Shown piece after piece: positions 19,601 to 28,297 of a DNA stretch of 64,000 nt. Position numbers and translations under genes: made by a program. Below the pieces are notes generated by a model. That model saw only the letters and a program-made list of their open reading frames with translations. It searched no databases and had not been told where the DNA came from. The stretch lies in contig JACKKP010000001.1 in assembly GCA_024236375.1 (NCBI GenBank), positions 309,872 to 373,871 of the forward strand. The letters are read 5' to 3'. How positions within the stretch are numbered: the first letter of the stretch is position 1; the number at the start of each line of letters is the position of its first letter. The stretch comes from Rickettsiaceae bacterium (GTDB taxonomy: Bacteria > Pseudomonadota > Alphaproteobacteria > Rickettsiales > Rickettsiaceae).

Positions 19601-21450
19601 ATGGTTTACTGAGTTCAGAATATATGAAGTTAGTAGGCGCGTTTAACCATCAACATATTTTTATTGATCCAAATCCAGATCTTAAGGCAAGTTTTTTAGA
19701 GCGTAAAAGATTATTCAGTTTGCCACGCAGCTCTTGGAATGATTATGATACTAATGTCTTGTCTGAAGGAGGAAGGATATATAGTCGTTCGACAAAAATT
19801 TTGGAACTGACCCCTGCTATACAAAAATTGATTGGTACTAACGAGATTAGGATGACTCCTGAACAGTTAATACGTAATTTGTTAAAGCTAAAAGTTGATT
19901 TAATATGGAATGGTGGTATAGGCACTTATATCAAATCTACATCTGAAAATAATATAGATATTGGAGATAAAAATAATGATAATTTGAGAATCAATGGATC
20001 AGAAGTTAATGCCAAAGTTATTGCTGAAGGTGGGAATGTTGGTGTGTCACAACTAGGTAGAGTAGAATACGCTCTTGCAGGTGGCGCTATTAATACTGAT
20101 TTTATTGATAATTCTGCAGGTGTTGATTGTTCAGATCACGAAGTCAATATCAAGATTGCACTAAATCTTGCTTTAGAAAAAGGTAAGATTACTTTAGAAG
20201 AACGTAATAAACTTTTAGCAAATATGACAGAACAGGTCAAAGATTTGGTATTACAAGATAATCATGACCAACATCTGGCAATCACTATTGCATCCTTATC
20301 TTCGGTATTTGATACTGCATCATTTAGTCAATTAATAAGAGATTTGGAACAAAATAAATTACTTGATAGTAAGGTAGAATTTTTGCCAACTAAAGCTGAA
20401 CTAGCAAGGCGTTCTGCTATAAATCAAGGTTTTACAAGGCCTGAACTGGCGGTTTTACTATCATATAGTAAAATGGCTTTAGAATTTGATTTACTTGATT
20501 CGCAAATTACGCAAGATAAGTATTTTGATGCATATCTAATCAAATATTTCCCTAAAATGATGCAAGAAGATTTTAGAGATGAAATACTACAACATCCATT
20601 ACGTCATGAGATCATCAAAACGATTATCGTCAATAAAATGGTTAATTCTCTAGGTGGAACAAATATAAATTATATTAAAGTTAATACCGGCGTATCTATT
20701 GATGAGATAGTGAAAGCGTATGAAATAGTAATCAAAATCTTTAATTTAGGGGAAATTTGGAAAGAGCTAGAAACTTTATTAGAAGTTTCATTATCAATTA
20801 GAATTGAAATGTTTACTGATTTGATCCGTAGTATCAGAAGAGGAATTAATTGGTTCTTGCGTCATTCAAAATTACCTATCAATATCCAAGCGGTGATAGA
20901 TCAATATCAAGAGCACGTAATGAAATTATCAAAAAATATTGATAATATATTGTTAGGAGCCTCTAAAGCTAAATTTGCAAGTCGCATTGAATATTACCAC
21001 AATGCTGGTGTAAAACAAGAATTAGCCATTTTAGTTGCTATGTCGGAAATATTAATCTCTGTATTTGATGTTATTTTCTTGGCAGAAAAAACCTCTAGCG
21101 ATATGACAAATACTGCGCAGCTTTATTTTGCAGCAGGAGAAAAACTAGACTTAGACTGGTTGAGGTATAGTTGTGAGACTCAAAGAAATGATTCCTATTG
21201 GAATCGATTGTCTATACAATCATTAAAAGATGATTTTTATGATAAACAAAAAAGATTAGTATGTATTATTAATAAAAAATCCAAACAATTGGATATAGAG
21301 TCGTGGTTAAAAGAAAACGACATTTACATGTCTATTTTTGTTAAATTTATTGAAGAAATTAAAACGCAAGACGTGATAGATCTTAATATGATTATTTTAG
21401 CTAATAAAAAATTAGAGGTTGCAATTAGAAAAATAGAGGAAAATCGGTGA
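16648..21450 (+). CDS. NAD-specific glutamate dehydrogenase, large (about 180 kDa) type
   Basis: A 1600-residue enzyme that deaminates glutamate to 2-oxoglutarate, feeding the TCA cycle; this giant class is typical of Rickettsiales and other alphaproteobacteria. The long N-terminal half carries ACT-like regulatory segments. The catalytic core lies in the middle: RGGKVGRGGIRWSDR then KAQMPKNTIIVPTGSKG (about 800-845), VVAADKGTGAFSD and GDMSGDVFGNG. The Rossmann part reads NAKVIAEGGNVGVSQLGR, and a C-terminal helical domain follows. Amino-acid-derived carbon is a usual energy source for intracellular bacteria. Its stop overlaps the next start (GTGA), so downstream genes are probably co-translated. 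Confidence 0.95.
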   Translation: MGKRLKKNNENEFVPNRLECTIDEFDAEILQSLSSVNNKGELYTKFIRRFLNYIPVDYRLAAKTKIFGDFAEEAYEFFKHLPASQQKIEITKTRFNNEDALNILLLEKNIPFVIDSLNTLITQLGLETICLFHPVISCVRDEKGNLQDILGKYEEKNSESLIYIKVLGSFNDLTIQDIKNKIIDIMNLVSTALDSWQLILDKVDDLSNNIARDLPSKIEKPNQQDALDFITWIKKNNITFLGVVEFDAKKEIIIDETGVKAIWHDNIEEIELLIRFSKGHDYINHGVMLGKLNKVSPIHRNVLVDYILFKQFDEKGDYHKGTIIFGLYGTAIYYQSIQTIPILNKKMHYVLETCNFPPNGYNVKKIKNIIESLPRDILIQVDERDLYCMCMHMLSAILSHKLKLFVQQDWSKSFIDLVIFMPREKLTPEIHHNINNYLSEKFNCEIISDNVTVVSQDFIHLFVTISIQDQNDLNFSHEAMQNDLVKITTNWSDALTEKLCSVYGEYVGKRKYREIESSFSNEYRYKFTADNVIEDLSYIQEASDQQKLVYNFLAAGEEFKLKIYSPEKSLILSDILPPIENLGFVAIEEQSFFIRATAKFCNIWLYEFKLTSIEPLKTDFAILKSNIEEALDKITHHELPSDNLCKLITLAGFDWVQVKVIKSLTSYLAQTGFMYSKDYAQQVLVKHYKYTEMLFQLFESMFSPKIHSISKSETLVQEMINYLDHVDISAEDKVLSNMRLIIQAMLRTNVYQKDPVTCGYKKYFSFKFRSEKVPDLPLPIPYAEIFVYANDFEAIHLRGGKVGRGGIRWSDREEDYRREVLALLKAQMPKNTIIVPTGSKGTFVVKLDQNNYTREEYMQKVVNCYQDFLRGLLDITDNLIDNKVVKPKDTITYDDANPYLVVAADKGTGAFSDYANTVSKEYNFWLSDAFASGGSVGYDHKKMGITSKGVWITAKEHLRTLGIDATKQPFTVMGIGDMSGDVFGNGLLSSEYMKLVGAFNHQHIFIDPNPDLKASFLERKRLFSLPRSSWNDYDTNVLSEGGRIYSRSTKILELTPAIQKLIGTNEIRMTPEQLIRNLLKLKVDLIWNGGIGTYIKSTSENNIDIGDKNNDNLRINGSEVNAKVIAEGGNVGVSQLGRVEYALAGGAINTDFIDNSAGVDCSDHEVNIKIALNLALEKGKITLEERNKLLANMTEQVKDLVLQDNHDQHLAITIASLSSVFDTASFSQLIRDLEQNKLLDSKVEFLPTKAELARRSAINQGFTRPELAVLLSYSKMALEFDLLDSQITQDKYFDAYLIKYFPKMMQEDFRDEILQHPLRHEIIKTIIVNKMVNSLGGTNINYIKVNTGVSIDEIVKAYEIVIKIFNLGEIWKELETLLEVSLSIRIEMFTDLIRSIRRGINWFLRHSKLPINIQAVIDQYQEHVMKLSKNIDNILLGASKAKFASRIEYYHNAGVKQELAILVAMSEILISVFDVIFLAEKTSSDMTNTAQLYFAAGEKLDLDWLRYSCETQRNDSYWNRLSIQSLKDDFYDKQKRLVCIINKKSKQLDIESWLKENDIYMSIFVKFIEEIKTQDVIDLNMIILANKKLEVAIRKIEENR

Positions 21451-21833
21451 TTAATTTGAAGGAAGAAAGAGAAAAACGAGGTTATACTATTGAAGATGTT
21501 TCAAATATTCTTAGAATAAGAAAGCAATATATTATTGCAATTGAAGAGGATAATCTCAGTGACATACCAAGCGAAACTTACGCTAAAGGATATATCAAAA
21601 CTTATTGTGAATTCTTAAAGATTCCTATGCCGCAAAAATCACAAGAAAAACAAGTAATAGAAAAGCCGCCAGTAGTAGAATCAAAAAATAGTCAATATTA
21701 TATAGTGGCTATTTCCTTGTTGCTACTTCTAATTAGTGTTATATTATACCACAAATACCTGAAAGATGATGATACTAAACTCAATAAAGAACTAATTTAT
21801 GTCGAAGAAAATCACCATACAACATTTAAATAG
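21447..21833 (+). CDS. RodZ-like helix-turn-helix membrane protein
   Basis: A 128-residue protein with an N-terminal cro/C1-type helix-turn-helix of the RodZ type (EEREKRGYTIEDVSNILRI, then the ETYAKGYIKTYCEFL signature). A proline-rich linker and a single transmembrane helix (YYIVAISLLLLLISVILYH, about 87-106) follow, with a short tail. RodZ links MreB to the membrane in cell-shape control. The periplasmic domain of E. coli RodZ is missing, so this is a short version. It starts with GTG in a GTGA overlap with gdh and itself overlaps the next gene by 35 bases. Confidence 0.75.
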   Translation: MINLKEEREKRGYTIEDVSNILRIRKQYIIAIEEDNLSDIPSETYAKGYIKTYCEFLKIPMPQKSQEKQVIEKPPVVESKNSQYYIVAISLLLLLISVILYHKYLKDDDTKLNKELIYVEENHHTTFK

Positions 21834-22035
21834 TTTAATCCAGGAGTTAGAAACAAAAATAGACATATTACTCACTAAGTTAGAAAAGCAAACAGAGTTA
21901 ATCAAAACTTTACAGAAAAAAAATAGTGACCTGCAAAATAGTAATAATAAAACTTTAGAGCAGATTAAAGATTATGTAAAAGAATTAGAGCAAATAAGAA
22001 ATTATTATGTCAACAGTAACAATAACTCTAAATAA
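21799..22035 (+). CDS. Small coiled-coil protein upstream of zapA
   Basis: The 78-residue product is almost entirely coiled coil, with regular leucine/isoleucine heptads from about residue 10 to 70 and a polar C-terminus. It overlaps the RodZ-like gene and the zapA start. In other alphaproteobacteria a small coiled-coil gene (DUF4164, or ZauP in Caulobacter) sits directly before zapA; position and structure suggest the same role in divisome assembly. The identity is inferred from context, not from sequence motifs. Confidence 0.65.
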   Translation: MSKKITIQHLNSLIQELETKIDILLTKLEKQTELIKTLQKKNSDLQNSNNKTLEQIKDYVKELEQIRNYYVNSNNNSK

Positions 22036-22327
22036 CAAAAAATTTAACCTTGAGTGTGCACCCAAAGATCAAGATTATTTAGTTGCATTAGCTTCAAAAA
22101 TTGATGATGAAATTACAAAAATTATTAAATCAAATGAATATATTTCTTTTGAACTGGCGCTTGTGATAATTAGTTTGAAGCTGATGGCTTTCAAGCAGTC
22201 TGAGCTTAAAATTTCTGGTGGGCAAATATTAGAAAATTTAGAACAAGAACACCAATTGCACATGACAGACATTTCAGAACATTTATCGACGCTATTGAAA
22301 AAAATTGATACAAAGCTTGAGATATAA
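22007..22327 (+). CDS. zapA: Cell division protein ZapA
   Basis: A 106-residue ZapA that bundles FtsZ protofilaments at mid-cell. The N-terminal globular head is recognisable (VTITLNNKKFNLECAPKDQ, then LVALASKIDDEI), followed by a long C-terminal helix for dimerisation. It overlaps the coiled-coil gene by 29 bases. The RodZ-like, coiled-coil and ZapA genes thus form a small cell-morphology set behind gdh. Confidence 0.85.
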   Translation: MSTVTITLNNKKFNLECAPKDQDYLVALASKIDDEITKIIKSNEYISFELALVIISLKLMAFKQSELKISGGQILENLEQEHQLHMTDISEHLSTLLKKIDTKLEI

Positions 22328-22370
22328 GTCTAAGATCTCAAAATATTCTGGTGACAAATGACAGATCAAG

Positions 22371-23603
22371 ATGATTAATAAAAGAGATGTAGCAATATTA
22401 CTTGGAAATGTTATTGACCATTTTGATAGGTCATTATATATTTTTTTGGCACCTATTATTGCCCCATTATTCTTTCCAAATTCAGATGAGGTAGTTTCAC
22501 TGATTTTAGCTTACCTGGTCTTAAGCGGTGACCTAGTGGCAAAACCCTTGGGTAAGTATATATTTGCAATTATTGCTGATAATCACGGTCCAGGAATTGC
22601 GCTATCCTACTCTTTGATTGGTATAGGTATATTTACTGGTTTAATTTCTATATTACCAACTTATACAATAGTGGGTGTAGGATCCTCTATATTACTTGTA
22701 ATATTGCGCCTTATAGGTGGAGTATTTGCTGCTGGAGAAATTCTAGTAGCAAACTTATATATTTTAGAGGGGAGAGTAGGGGCTGGGGCCATCAGAAGAT
22801 CCTATTTGTATCAATCTTCAACTATCGTAGGAATTATTGCTGCATCACTTGCTGCGACTATAGTATTTCATTTATCATATAGTGAGGCATGGAGAATCCC
22901 TTTTGGACTAGGTGCAGTTGCAGCTTTCATAGGGTATTTTTTTAGAATATATTTTTTTCATACTGAATTAGTAAAAGTACATCTTAAAAAATCCGTAAGT
23001 TATAATCTGAAAAAAAATATAAAAACCTTAAACTCATATAAATTACTTTTATTCAAAATTATATTAACACAAAATATCTCACAAATTACTTATGTATTAC
23101 CTTTCGTTGTAATGAATCATTTCGTACCGTTAATTACTGGTATTTCTACAAAAATGATGATGCTAGCTAATAATTTTATGTTGGTTTTTGATTTGATAAT
23201 GTTATTTGTAATAGGTGAAATAAGTACTAAATTTACGCCAGAAATTCTCTTGAAATACTCGAGTGGTGTACTTACGGTGACCATAATTCCGCTATGGTTT
23301 TTTATAGAAAATAGTTCTTTATTATATGTAAGTTTTATTAGATTTTGGATTGTAACCTGGGGAATTATATTTTTATGCCCACTGAGTGTTTGGTGTCGTG
23401 ATCAAGTAAGTGATGCACAAGCACGCTATTTGATAATTGGTATGGGAAACTCCATTTCTTCAATTTTTGCTGGCAAAATTACACCAGTTCTTTGTCTTTG
23501 GTTCTACTATATAACAGGTTCCTATATGGTATTATCTTTATATTTTTTCATTATATTTGCTGCTTGTTGGTTAATGCTTGTAAGAAACCCTAATATTAAT
23601 TAG
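22371..23603 (+). CDS. MFS transporter, ProP-like
   Basis: A 410-residue major facilitator with about 12 hydrophobic helices. The opening GNVIDHFDRSLYIFLAPIIAP resembles the metabolite:H+ symporter/ProP group common in Rickettsiales, which often carry many such paralogues for host metabolite uptake. The substrate cannot be deduced. It starts 43 bases after zapA and ends before an AT-rich gap. Confidence 0.85.
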   Translation: MINKRDVAILLGNVIDHFDRSLYIFLAPIIAPLFFPNSDEVVSLILAYLVLSGDLVAKPLGKYIFAIIADNHGPGIALSYSLIGIGIFTGLISILPTYTIVGVGSSILLVILRLIGGVFAAGEILVANLYILEGRVGAGAIRRSYLYQSSTIVGIIAASLAATIVFHLSYSEAWRIPFGLGAVAAFIGYFFRIYFFHTELVKVHLKKSVSYNLKKNIKTLNSYKLLLFKIILTQNISQITYVLPFVVMNHFVPLITGISTKMMMLANNFMLVFDLIMLFVIGEISTKFTPEILLKYSSGVLTVTIIPLWFFIENSSLLYVSFIRFWIVTWGIIFLCPLSVWCRDQVSDAQARYLIIGMGNSISSIFAGKITPVLCLWFYYITGSYMVLSLYFFIIFAACWLMLVRNPNIN

Positions 23604-23691
23604 ATAAAAATATAGATTAATACACAAATATATGTTAATTTACTTCAATATATATTAATTGGATGATAATAAAATTTAAAAATTAAATTTT

Positions 23692-24264
23692 ATGAGTAAC
23701 AGTGATCAATCGCTTATGAAGTTGCGAGAAGATGTACGTTCAAGTAATCCATCACTATGGACAACACAAGATATAGATCAAATTCCTACTGCACCTATTG
23801 TAATAGCGATACCAGAAGAAGGGAGGGTGTTGCCTTCATTAATAGAGAGTACCATTTCTGTGGCTAATCAAATCACTTATGAAGAATTAGTAGCAAATAT
23901 TTCTCATTTAATGAGAATAGGTGCAATCCCTGCTGATAGTTTCATGAATCAGAATCCGAGTGATATTGCGTCTATTATCATTGCGTCTATTATAATAGCG
24001 CAGTCATCTAATAATAATTTGAATAATGCAGAGCTGCCAGCTAATTTTGATATTTTTACAAATATCAAAAGTTTTTTTGTTGGCATTATTGGACAATGTT
24101 ATGAGTTTATCCATGCTATGGAATCAATTCTATTTAATAATATCTGCGATATTTGGAGTTATTTTTCGATCAGTGAGAATATTAACCCAAATAATATCCA
24201 GCAAGATAACGAAGATACATTATTAACAGGTGCAGAAGCAAATAATCTGGATAGTTCTTTATAA
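23692..24264 (+). CDS. Hypothetical protein, lineage-specific
   Basis: The 190-residue product is unrecognised. It has a hydrophilic N-terminus, a short hydrophobic run (IASIIIASIIIAQSS, about 98-112) that contains an internal repeat, a second helical segment (about 125-160) and an acidic, Asn-rich C-terminus. It lacks a signal peptide. It lies next to another orphan gene in the same direction; both could be host-directed proteins, but nothing in the sequence proves it. Confidence 0.5.
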   Translation: MSNSDQSLMKLREDVRSSNPSLWTTQDIDQIPTAPIVIAIPEEGRVLPSLIESTISVANQITYEELVANISHLMRIGAIPADSFMNQNPSDIASIIIASIIIAQSSNNNLNNAELPANFDIFTNIKSFFVGIIGQCYEFIHAMESILFNNICDIWSYFSISENINPNNIQQDNEDTLLTGAEANNLDSSL

Positions 24265-24377
24265 GTCCCTTAGTGCAAATGATATAATTAACAAATTTTA
24301 TCTATTAATATCAATAATTATTGATGTTTGTTAAATTTGCTTTATGATGTATTTTCTAATCAATAGAAAGGTAATGT

Positions 24378-24887
24378 ATGAACTCTTCAGAAAAATATAA
24401 CTATGTTGATCAGCAACATTTTATTTATATAAAAAATACTTATAACCAAAATCCACAAAAAGCTCAATTTGCTGCTGTAACCTCTGCTGGGATCACTATG
24501 GGTACTAGCCTAATTGCACGTTGGAGTGGAGGTTGTATTCCAACCACAGCTAAAATAGCTATTTTTGGCCTAACTGCTATTTCGAATCTTGTGTCTTTAA
24601 ATATGAAAGAAGTAAGTGTTGCAGAGCTCAAAAGAGTGACAACAGACGGAACAAAAATATTACAGCACCTTATTGAAGGCAGTGTAAATTATGTATCTGA
24701 GGCGGGCAACTATCTTTTTGAAATGGTTTGGAATAAGGTGACCGATGATAGTGATAATTCAGCTGCAGATATTATTGATAGTAAACTATCATTACCAGAG
24801 TCAGAAGTTATTGAGGCCACTAATAACGCAGATAGTACTATAGAGATTAGTGGAGCAACAGACGCAGAGATTGATACTATAACATAA
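24378..24887 (+). CDS. Hypothetical protein with central hydrophobic segment
   Basis: A 169-residue orphan with a good Shine-Dalgarno (GAAAGG, 8 bases before ATG). A hydrophobic region at about 35-75 (AAVTSAGITMGTSLIARW, then KIAIFGLTAIS) could form two membrane helices. The C-terminal 40 residues are acidic (SELPESEV-like, DSTIEISGATDAEIDT). Layout resembles the hydrophobic-block proteins at 9.9-13.5 kb. A terminator follows at 24952. Confidence 0.55.
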   Translation: MNSSEKYNYVDQQHFIYIKNTYNQNPQKAQFAAVTSAGITMGTSLIARWSGGCIPTTAKIAIFGLTAISNLVSLNMKEVSVAELKRVTTDGTKILQHLIEGSVNYVSEAGNYLFEMVWNKVTDDSDNSAADIIDSKLSLPESEVIEATNNADSTIEISGATDAEIDTIT

Positions 24888-24951
24888 TAAAATATCGTAT
24901 TTTGGCTATCGGTCAATAGCACTAACTATTCTATAATTCACAAACATATTA

Positions 24952-24984
24952 AAAAGCACCTTAAGCCTTAGGGTGCTTTTTTTT
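24952..24984 (+). terminator. Intrinsic terminator
   Basis: The 9-bp stem AAAAGCACC/GGTGCTTTT (24952-24960 with 24972-24980) is followed by a T run to 24984. It ends the plus-strand gene at 24378-24887, and its distal arm overlaps the 3' end of the convergent PAP2 pseudogene. Confidence 0.85.
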
Positions 24985-25662
24985 GATTAGTAGTCGTTAT
25001 TATTTGCGCAAATAGCGTAACGATTGGCAGTGCTATAGCAACTAGAGCTCTATCTATATTATATAATAAAGGTGGCAAAGTTATATACTGACCAGCGATA
25101 ACTAAGATAATGAACGCCCAAAATATAGTAGTAATGATCCTTGCTTTAGTATTTAAATAAGTGATTTTAGAACCTAATAAATATTCTACAATAATTAAAC
25201 ATATTATAGCATAATATGTTTGGATGACGTGATCTGCTAAATGATAAAATAGTTTGCTACAAATTACCAAAAATGTGGCACTAAATATTGTTACTGTAAA
25301 TAAGGTTTTCTCATTAGTGTTATTCATCAATAATTGATATAAATATATTATTAATGTAGCAAAAGATACTGCACCGATGATATCTATATAATTATGATAT
25401 CCAAAATATATTAAAGCAATTGCCAAGCCTGATAATATTGTAACTAATAAACTTCTATATAAAATATTCATAGTATTAATAAATAACCAACCATAAAAGG
25501 TGGTGGCAGCTTGCATGTGGCCGCTAGGAAAAGCAAAACCTACTTTACCTATGTTTTCATTTAGAGGTACTTGAAATATAAATTTCAGTACAAAATTGCA
25601 TAAAATGCTAAGAAAAATTAAACAGGTAGCGTGAAAAAATAATTTACGTTCTCCCCAAATAT

Positions 25663-26551
25663 GGCATTGTTAACAAAATAATTTTAAAAGTATAGGAGAA
25701 GTGGTATGCTAATTGAACAATAGAGAGGATTCAATTATGAGAGAAGAGAGAAAATATCCAATAAAAGAAGGGAGATTCAAGGAGTTAATAGAGCCATTTT
25801 TAGAGGAAGCGAAACAAAAACTAGGTAGACCTACGAAAGTGAGTAATTACAATTTTTTTTGTGGAGTGCTATATATTTTAAGGACTGGTGTATCATGGAG
25901 AGATCTACCTGAGGAATATGGCAATTGGCATACGATTTATACCAGATATAAAAGATGGAGTGAGAAAGGGTTCTTTTGGAAGTTATTATATTATTTGCAA
26001 AGCCTTAAAGAGATAGCGATAGATATAATCTTCGTTGATGGTTCAATTGTGCCGTTGCACAGACATGGGGGAGGCGCTTTAAAAAAAGAGAGGAGCACAA
26101 GCGACCGGTAGAGGAAGAAAGGGTTTAGGCACAACTATGCACGTTGCAATTAGTGACCACTCGGTTGTAGCTTGTAAACTGTTTCCAGCGCAAAGACAAG
26201 ATTGTAAAAGCTTTGAAGAGCTTAACCAAGAACTGCCGTGGGATAAAATAAAATACCTTGTGGCCGACAAGGGGTACGACACTGCAAATGTTAGGAGTAT
26301 TATTAAATCACACGGAGTGACTCCTGTAATACCATTTAAAGGAGTTTATTTACCAGAGGATTCCGTATTAACTCCTGAAGATTTTTATGACGTTAAACTA
26401 TACAAAAAACGTAATATCATTGAGCGCTTCTTTGGTAGATTAAAGGAAAATAAGAGGATCGCTATGAGATTTGATAAAATGGATCACTCTTTCCTTAGCT
26501 TCATAGCTCTTGCTATCGCTAAATTATTCAAATTATTTTGTTAACAATGCC
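25663..26551 (+). mobile_element. IS5-family insertion sequence, 889 bp
   Basis: Perfect 22-bp terminal inverted repeats (25663-25684 and 26530-26551, beginning GGCATTGTTAAC) bound a two-frame DDE transposase. The flanks show a 2-bp AT duplication (25661-25662 and 26552-26553). Excising element plus one copy restores the PAP2 reading frame, which fixes the boundaries. The small size, short target duplication and split transposase fit the IS427/IS1031 side of the IS5 family. Perfect ends suggest a recent insertion. Confidence 0.92.
25737..26544 (+). CDS. IS5-family transposase in two frames
   Basis: The first frame (ATG 25737, after AGAGAGG, to 26111) encodes the DUF4096-like N-terminal region (GVSWRDLPEEYGNWHTIY) and the first catalytic Asp (FVDGS). 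At an A7 run (26081-26087) it must change frame (+1, or loss of one A) to continue as KKRGAQATGRGRKGLGTT. The second frame carries the other two catalytic residues in VADKGYD and RNIIERFFGRLKE and stops at 26544. Expression by slippage on A7 is usual for such elements, so the break need not mean it is dead. Confidence 0.88.
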
Positions 26552-26705
26552 ATAGCCTACCATAATTAAAGGTATTATTACAGTCGCATGTCCGAAGGAT
26601 AATATAATTTTACAAAAAAGTTCTATCATAAGTTTCTTGATTATTTGAAATATAATTTAAACAAATCTTTTGCTATAGTAAAGTGACTAATAAATGTCAT
26701 ATTAA

Positions 26706-27461
26706 CTATATCTCCCCAAATTCGGCAGCAAGTTGCACTGGCGTCATTTGATATTTAGTGTTTATGTCATATTGTTTGATAAAATTTCCTCCCTTGAGCA
26801 AGAGTAATCTATCACCGTATTTAATAGCATGCGACATATTATGGGTGATCATAATACAGGTTAGCTTCTGCTCACGGATAATATGATTGGTTAATTCCAT
26901 AATGGTTTCAGTACTTGCTGGATCTAATGCGGCGGTAATCTCATCTAATAACAATATCTTGGGCTCTTGTAACATAGCCATAATAATACTGAGTGCTTGC
27001 CTTTGTCCACCAGATAAATTACTTACTAAATCATCTAGTCTATTTTCCAAGCCTATATTTAATATACTCAACTTTTCTTTAAATATTTCTATGCGACTTT
27101 TATCTGTAAAAAGTTGTAGACCTCTGCTTTGCCCGCGTTTGAATGCAAATGCCATATTTTCAAGTATTGTCATATTTGCCATTGTGCCAAGCTTGGGATC
27201 TTGCATTACTTTGGATATAAGCCTGGCTCTATATGTTTGTGAAGTATTACTAATATCTTGTCCAGACATTAATATTCTACCTGAATCTACCTTGGTAAAT
27301 CCTGAGATTACATTCAACATAGTTGATTTACCTGCGCCATTACCACCAATTATAACTACAAATTCACTTTCTTTTATATCCAAATTTAATTTGTTAAGTA
27401 TCTTACGTTCTAGTTTAGTATTTTTACCTAGAGTCACTTCAATATTTCTAAGACTTAGCAT
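26706..27461 (-). CDS. ABC transporter ATP-binding protein
   Basis: A 251-residue ABC ATPase with Walker A GGNGAGKST, signature LSGGQRQALS, Walker B ILLLDEIT and H-loop ITHN. It is the last gene of a minus-strand operon: TrpR-like regulator, periplasmic binding protein, permease, ATPase. It overlaps the permease by 7 bases. The set matches the PF04392-type importer family that includes streptococcal TrpXYZ, so tryptophan or a related aromatic is a reasonable but unproven substrate. Confidence 0.9.
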   Translation of the reverse strand: MLSLRNIEVTLGKNTKLERKILNKLNLDIKESEFVVIIGGNGAGKSTMLNVISGFTKVDSGRILMSGQDISNTSQTYRARLISKVMQDPKLGTMANMTILENMAFAFKRGQSRGLQLFTDKSRIEIFKEKLSILNIGLENRLDDLVSNLSGGQRQALSIIMAMLQEPKILLLDEITAALDPASTETIMELTNHIIREQKLTCIMITHNMSHAIKYGDRLLLLKGGNFIKQYDINTKYQMTPVQLAAEFGEI

Positions 27462-28297
27462 GATTGCCTCCTGGGAATATACATAATCAATATTACCATT
27501 AAGCCCGTAATTAAGTTTAAATCAGAAGTTGCAAGTCCTAAAGAATCGCTGTGAAGAGCAAAACTGATAAATAATCTGTATAAAATGGAACCCATCACAC
27601 AACTAATCGTTTTAAAAGCAATAGATCTATAAGGTAATATTTTCTCACCGATCATCACTGATGCAAGTCCTACAATTACGGTACCGATACCGCTACTTAC
27701 GTCAGCAAACCCCTGATGTTGACTAAATAATGCTCCTCCTAACGCGATAATAGCATTACTCAGTGCGAGGCAGATTATAGTCATACATGGGATATTAACT
27801 CCACTATTTTGTGCTAATCTCTTATTTTGTCCTATACTGAACAAACTTAAACCAAAATCGGTGCTAAGTAAGTATGTCACAATTGCACAACACACTAAAG
27901 CAATCACTAATAAATAAAGAACTGGAAGTTGAGTGAATATAGTATCATTATTAATAAGACTAATATTAGGAATACCACCCATAATACGCAAATTGATTGA
28001 ATAAAGCATGAATGCAACTAATATGCCTGCAAGTAAGTTAGTAACTCTGAATTTGATGTAAAGCAAAGCTGTTATAATGCCCGCAATCGCTCCAGCGTAT
28101 AAAGCAATTAGCAGTGATAACCAAGGATTCATTCCAAGTTTGTTCAGTATACTAGAAGTTGCAGAGCCCAGCACAAAGCTGCCATCACATGTTAAATCGG
28201 GAAAATCAATCACTCGAAATGTTAAATATATTCCCAGCGCTACAATACCATAGATGAGCCCGATTTCCAGGCTCATTATAATTTCATTTAATGTCAT
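27455..28297 (-). CDS. ABC transporter permease (BPD_transp_2 type)
   Basis: The 280-residue product has about eight hydrophobic helices and the look of branched-chain-amino-acid/ribose-type permeases (DFPDLTCDGSFVLG near residues 30-45, NAIIALGGALFSQHQGFADV near 185-205, then GTVIVGLASVMIGE). It overlaps the upstream binding protein by 4 bases (ATGA) and the ATPase by 7, indicating translational coupling. It partners the PF04392-type binding protein. Confidence 0.88.
   Translation of the reverse strand: MTLNEIIMSLEIGLIYGIVALGIYLTFRVIDFPDLTCDGSFVLGSATSSILNKLGMNPWLSLLIALYAGAIAGIITALLYIKFRVTNLLAGILVAFMLYSINLRIMGGIPNISLINNDTIFTQLPVLYLLVIALVCCAIVTYLLSTDFGLSLFSIGQNKRLAQNSGVNIPCMTIICLALSNAIIALGGALFSQHQGFADVSSGIGTVIVGLASVMIGEKILPYRSIAFKTISCVMGSILYRLFISFALHSDSLGLATSDLNLITGLMVILIMYIPRRQSC

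Larger units (their letters stand above)
24968..26629 (-). pseudogene. PAP2-family phosphatase interrupted by an IS element
   Basis: Reading the minus strand from ATG 26629 gives IELFCKIILSFGHATVIIP and then MVGY, where the IS at 25663-26551 intervenes. Removing the IS and one AT target copy (891 bases) restores an uninterrupted frame: MVGYIWGERKLFFHATCLIF, then GKVGFAFPSGHMQAATTFYG, through to 24968, a protein of 256 residues. PSGH is the phosphatase motif of type 2 phosphatidic acid phosphatases (lipid phosphate or undecaprenyl-pyrophosphate phosphatases). Several membrane helices follow. The remaining ORF from Met at 25516 lacks the first catalytic motif, so the gene is inactivated, apparently recently. 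Confidence 0.85.

Noticed and set aside
21799..22327. 6S RNA gene expected downstream of zapA
   Set aside because: Only 43 bases separate zapA from the MFS gene, too short for 6S RNA.
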